Shown piece by piece: positions 13,812-15,722 of a stretch of 15,722 nucleotides of DNA. The stretch is from Phyllobacteriaceae bacterium. GTDB taxonomy: Bacteria > Pseudomonadota > Alphaproteobacteria > Rhizobiales > Ancalomicrobiaceae. Location: the NCBI GenBank assembly GCA_012517025.1, contig JAAYVT010000298.1:1-15722 (forward strand), written 5' to 3'. The notes under the pieces were generated by a model, which worked only from the letters and a program-made list of their open reading frames with translations, did no database searches and was not told where the DNA came from. The position numbers and the translations under genes were made by a program. Each line of letters begins with the position of its first letter. Position 1 is the first letter of the stretch.

Positions 13812-14899
13812 CGCGTCGCCCCGCCGAGGGTGAGGTCGACCACCACCGGGCAATGATCGGAGGCCTTCGGCCGATCGAAGCCGACCCGCGGATAGCGCGC
13901 GAAGGCCGCCGGCGCCGGCCGCATCCGCTCGACCGGCACCCGGTAGGGCAGGCCGGCGCGGATCACCCGCGGGCGGACGTCCGGATTGGCGCGGGCGAGG
14001 GCCGGCGAGACGAACAGATGATCGAGCGCGGCGAGTTCGCGCCCCTCCGCCCAATGGTGCGTCCACCGCTCGATCGGCGGCAGCCGCTCGACCAGATCGA
14101 CGGCGAACCGATCGGCGTGGAACGGATCGCAGCCGGTGGCGTCGACCCGCTCGCAGATCGCCTCGAGCGTCCCCGCCTCGCCCCGCACCAACCGGATGCG
14201 ATCGCGGAAATCGTTGAGATCGCCGAGGATCGCCCAGTCGGCGGTGGCGGTGCGGGCGCCGAATTTCGCCTCCACCAGCCGCCGCACCGCCCGCGCCTCG
14301 GCGCGCCGGACCGCCATGGTGCGCTCGCGCCCCTCGGTCATCGACTTGAAATGGCAGATCCACAGGGTCAGCACCCCGCCGGCGGTCTCGCCCTCGACCT
14401 CCAGGGCGTCGCGCTTGACGATGCGGTCGTCGGGCGCCGCACCCCAGCGCCGCAGTTCGTCGTCGAACAGATCGAGATCGCGGTAGGTGAGGGTGGCGTT
14501 GCTCATCACCCGGATCGGCAGGCCGCGCCGCGAGGCCACCGCCACGTCGATGCCGCGCCGGTCGTTGCCCTCGAGCAGGGCGAAGTGCTCGTAGGGCTCG
14601 TCGAGGGCGCGGGCGAGATAGCGGTCGTGGAACCAACGCAGCGTCTCCAGCCCGTCGACCTCCTGCAGACACAGCACGTCGGCGTCGCAGTCGCGGATCG
14701 CCTGCGCCGTCATCTGCCGCTGGTCGTCGGAGATCGCCACCTGCAGCGCCCGCTCGATCAGTCGGCCCTCGGCCTCAGATTCGTGCTCGAACAACCCGAC
14801 CGCCGGATCCGGAATCCATGCGCCGGTGCGTCGGTCGCGCTCGGCGGAGAACCGCCGCAGCAGATTCTCGACGTTGAAGGTGGCGATCCTCACGCTCAT
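13808..14899 (-). CDS. Endonuclease/exonuclease/phosphatase-family protein
   Basis: A 363-residue member of the metal-dependent phosphodiesterase superfamily that includes DNase I, ExoIII and inositol phosphatases. All the key motifs are seen in order: ATFNVENL (N9), LQEVDG (E80), the catalytic-histidine region ICHFKS (H183), GDLND (D227 and N229), LDHLF (D293) and ASDHCPV (D348 and H349). It has no signal peptide, so it is probably cytoplasmic. The start at 14899 is preceded by GAGG (14906-14909). Its stop overlaps the NUDIX start as ATGA, making it the first gene of the coupled trio. The substrate could be a nucleic acid, a phospholipid or a small phosphorylated metabolite; context with NUDIX and PhzF-like proteins favours a small metabolite, weakly. 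Confidence 0.93.
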   Translation of the reverse strand: MSVRIATFNVENLLRRFSAERDRRTGAWIPDPAVGLFEHESEAEGRLIERALQVAISDDQRQMTAQAIRDCDADVLCLQEVDGLETLRWFHDRYLARALDEPYEHFALLEGNDRRGIDVAVASRRGLPIRVMSNATLTYRDLDLFDDELRRWGAAPDDRIVKRDALEVEGETAGGVLTLWICHFKSMTEGRERTMAVRRAEARAVRRLVEAKFGARTATADWAILGDLNDFRDRIRLVRGEAGTLEAICERVDATGCDPFHADRFAVDLVERLPPIERWTHHWAEGRELAALDHLFVSPALARANPDVRPRVIRAGLPYRVPVERMRPAPAAFARYPRVGFDRPKASDHCPVVVDLTLGGATR

Positions 14900-15079
14900 G
14901 GAAAACCTCGTCCGGTCGATCCGCCACGAGTAGCGCGAAACGCGTCGCCCGGCGAGGGGGCGCGATCCCGCGCCTCCGCTCGCCTCGACTTTGTCCTAAT
15001 AGGGAGAACCTTGACGTATTCGTCATCCCATGAGACGGTGCGCGGACCGAAGGATCACGCGTTTCGAGAGAGGTCGATC
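14900..15079. promoter_or_regulatory. Divergent promoter region of the three-gene operon and the SCP2-type gene
   Basis: A 180-base non-coding region. Bases about 14990-15035 are richer in A/T and hold the palindrome listed next. GAGG (14906-14909) serves the minus-strand gene and GAGAGAGG (15066-15073) the plus-strand gene. I could not place a convincing -35/-10 pair in either direction. Confidence 0.5.
15011..15026. promoter_or_regulatory. Palindromic operator candidate upstream of the SCP2-type gene
   Basis: TTGACGTATTCGTCAT consists of arms TTGACG and CGTCAT around TATT. It is identical at 15 of 16 positions to the reverse complement of the site at 15406-15421. It sits 54 bases before the GTG start, between two divergent genes, and probably binds a dimeric regulator. 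Confidence 0.65.
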
Positions 15080-15382
15080 GTGCTCGACGAAGTGTTGGAA
15101 GAGCGTTTGCGCGCGGCGTTGCCCGGCTTGTCCCGTCTCGGCGCGATGGTGCGCTTCGATCTCGGCAAGGACGGGCGTCCGGTTCTCGACGCCCGATCGG
15201 CACCGGCCACTCTGTCCGAGGAGAGCGACGATCCGGCCGACTGCACCATCACGATTTCCAAGGAAAATCTGTTGAAGTTGATGGATGGCAAGCTCGATCC
15301 GATGCTCGGCTATACGCTCGGCAAGATCCGCGTCGCCGGTTCTCTCGGCATCGCCATGAAGCTCGTCGGCGCGATTTCGTGA
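15080..15382 (+). CDS. SCP2 sterol-carrier-type lipid-binding protein
   Basis: A 100-residue single-domain protein of the SCP2 family, which binds lipids or acyl chains in a hydrophobic tunnel. The family pattern is visible as DCTITISKENLLKLMDGKLD (54-73), then GYTLGKIRVAGSLGIAMKL (77-95). The start is GTG at 15080, chosen because GAGAGAGG (15066-15073) stands 6 bases before it and gives the usual SCP2 beginning; no ATG lies in the right place. There is no signal peptide, so it should be cytoplasmic. It is followed by an OmpP1/FadL-type gene after 163 bases, and similar palindromes precede both, which suggests shared control and a role in handling imported fatty acids or related lipids. The specific ligand is unknown. 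Confidence 0.9.
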   Translation: MLDEVLEERLRAALPGLSRLGAMVRFDLGKDGRPVLDARSAPATLSEESDDPADCTITISKENLLKLMDGKLDPMLGYTLGKIRVAGSLGIAMKLVGAIS

Positions 15383-15394
15383 GCCGATCGGGAT

Positions 15395-15449
15395 CGTCCT
15401 CGAGGTTGACGAATACGTCAATATGATACAGTTGACGTGATCGAGGACG
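15395..15449. repeat. 9-bp inverted repeat enclosing the second operator region
   Basis: CGTCCTCGA (15395-15403) and TCGAGGACG (15441-15449) are perfect inverted arms 37 bases apart. They enclose the palindrome at 15406-15421 and an extra TTGACG half-site at 15432-15437. The arrangement begins 12 bases after the SCP2-type stop and could be an extended operator or a large stem in the transcript. Confidence 0.55.
15406..15421. promoter_or_regulatory. Palindromic operator candidate upstream of the OmpP1/FadL-type gene
   Basis: TTGACGAATACGTCAA has perfect 6-bp arms TTGACG and CGTCAA around AATA. Directly after it TATGAT (15423-15428) resembles a -10 element, so a bound protein could block RNA polymerase. 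A further TTGACG half-site follows at 15432-15437. It matches the site at 15011-15026 in inverted orientation. Confidence 0.7.
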
Positions 15450-15545
15450 CCGTTTAATTTTCGGAAACGAACGGTGCGCCCGATCTTCGGTGGGGCGGGC
15501 GTGCGCGGGGATCGACGAAAGAAGCCGCAAGGCTCGGGGGGAAAA

Positions 15546-15722
15546 ATGAAGGCGTCCAAGAAGAATTGGTTGATGGTCTGCGTTGCGGGTCTGGCGGTGT
15601 CGGCGACGGCCGCGGACGCCTTCGCCGCCGGCTTCATGCTGCGCGAGCAGAGCTCGGAATATCTCGGCAACTCCTACGCCGGTTCGGCCGCCAAGGCGCA
15701 GAGCCCGGCCACCATCTGGTAC
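15546..15722 (+). CDS. OmpP1/FadL-type outer-membrane transport protein (partial, runs off right edge)
   Basis: Only the first 59 codons are present. The product starts with a Sec signal peptide: a basic MKASKKNW, a hydrophobic core (about 9-22) and cleavage near DAFA-AGF (after about residue 26-27). The mature N-terminus AGFMLREQSSEYLGNSYAGS matches the OmpP1/FadL/TodX family, where this plugs a beta-barrel that passes long-chain fatty acids or hydrophobic compounds through the outer membrane. GGGGGG (15536-15541) is a possible ribosome site before the ATG. Its promoter region (15383-15545) holds the operator candidate shared with the SCP2-type gene. Family likely from the N-terminus; the barrel itself is outside the window. 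Confidence 0.85.
   Translation, partial: MKASKKNWLMVCVAGLAVSATAADAFAAGFMLREQSSEYLGNSYAGSAAKAQSPATIWY

Overview
The window is GC-rich, densely coding DNA from an alphaproteobacterium, most likely a member of the Rhizobiales/Hyphomicrobiales. That placement is an inference from overall protein character (LeuA, FCD-type GntR, a NIT/HAMP/chemoreceptor with a PilZ tail) and base composition; no 16S or other decisive marker is present. Both ends are open: a dipeptide-type ABC permease runs off the left edge and an OmpP1/FadL-type outer-membrane protein runs off the right edge.

Left third (1-7208): two divergently controlled catabolic/transport modules. On the minus strand a class II aldolase/adducin-family protein (3035-3802), a family-5 solute-binding protein (1431-2990) and two DppB/DppC-type permeases (265-1242 and 1-268) form an apparent operon. 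It diverges from an FCD-family GntR regulator (4000-4695), and a GntR-like palindrome lies in the shared promoter region. Convergent to the regulator is an amidase-signature enzyme (4716-6125), divergent from a LysR-type regulator (6249-7208) across an unusually A/T-rich dyad. The simplest reading is uptake of a peptide- or amide-like compound plus its hydrolysis, but the substrate cannot be read from the sequence.

Middle (7209-9366): tRNA-Lys(CUU) with its own promoter and intrinsic terminator, then leuA (2-isopropylmalate synthase) with a terminator. Upstream of leuA is an unannotated-looking 34-residue leader peptide rich in leucine, whose stop codon lies inside the arm of a long hairpin. 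This is the signature of ribosome-mediated leucine control.

Right half (9441-15722): a large chemoreceptor with NIT, HAMP, methyl-accepting and PilZ domains (9516-11885), carrying a perfect 11-bp inverted repeat directly before its start. Next is a tightly coupled three-gene operon whose stop and start codons overlap as ATGA: endonuclease/exonuclease/phosphatase-fold protein, NUDIX protein and PhzF-like protein (14899 down to 12151). Divergent from it is a 100-residue SCP2-type lipid-binding protein (15080-15382), followed by the start of an OmpP1/FadL-type protein (15546 onwards). Nearly identical palindromes (TTGACG-N4-CGTCAA) stand before both of these last genes, suggesting one regulator controls a small lipid-handling regulon.

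No CRISPR array, insertion sequence, prophage gene or rRNA was seen, and no intergenic gap exceeds 300 bases. The most interesting items are the leuA leader, the paired palindromes around the SCP2 gene, the hairpin before the chemoreceptor, and the coupled three-gene operon of unknown pathway.
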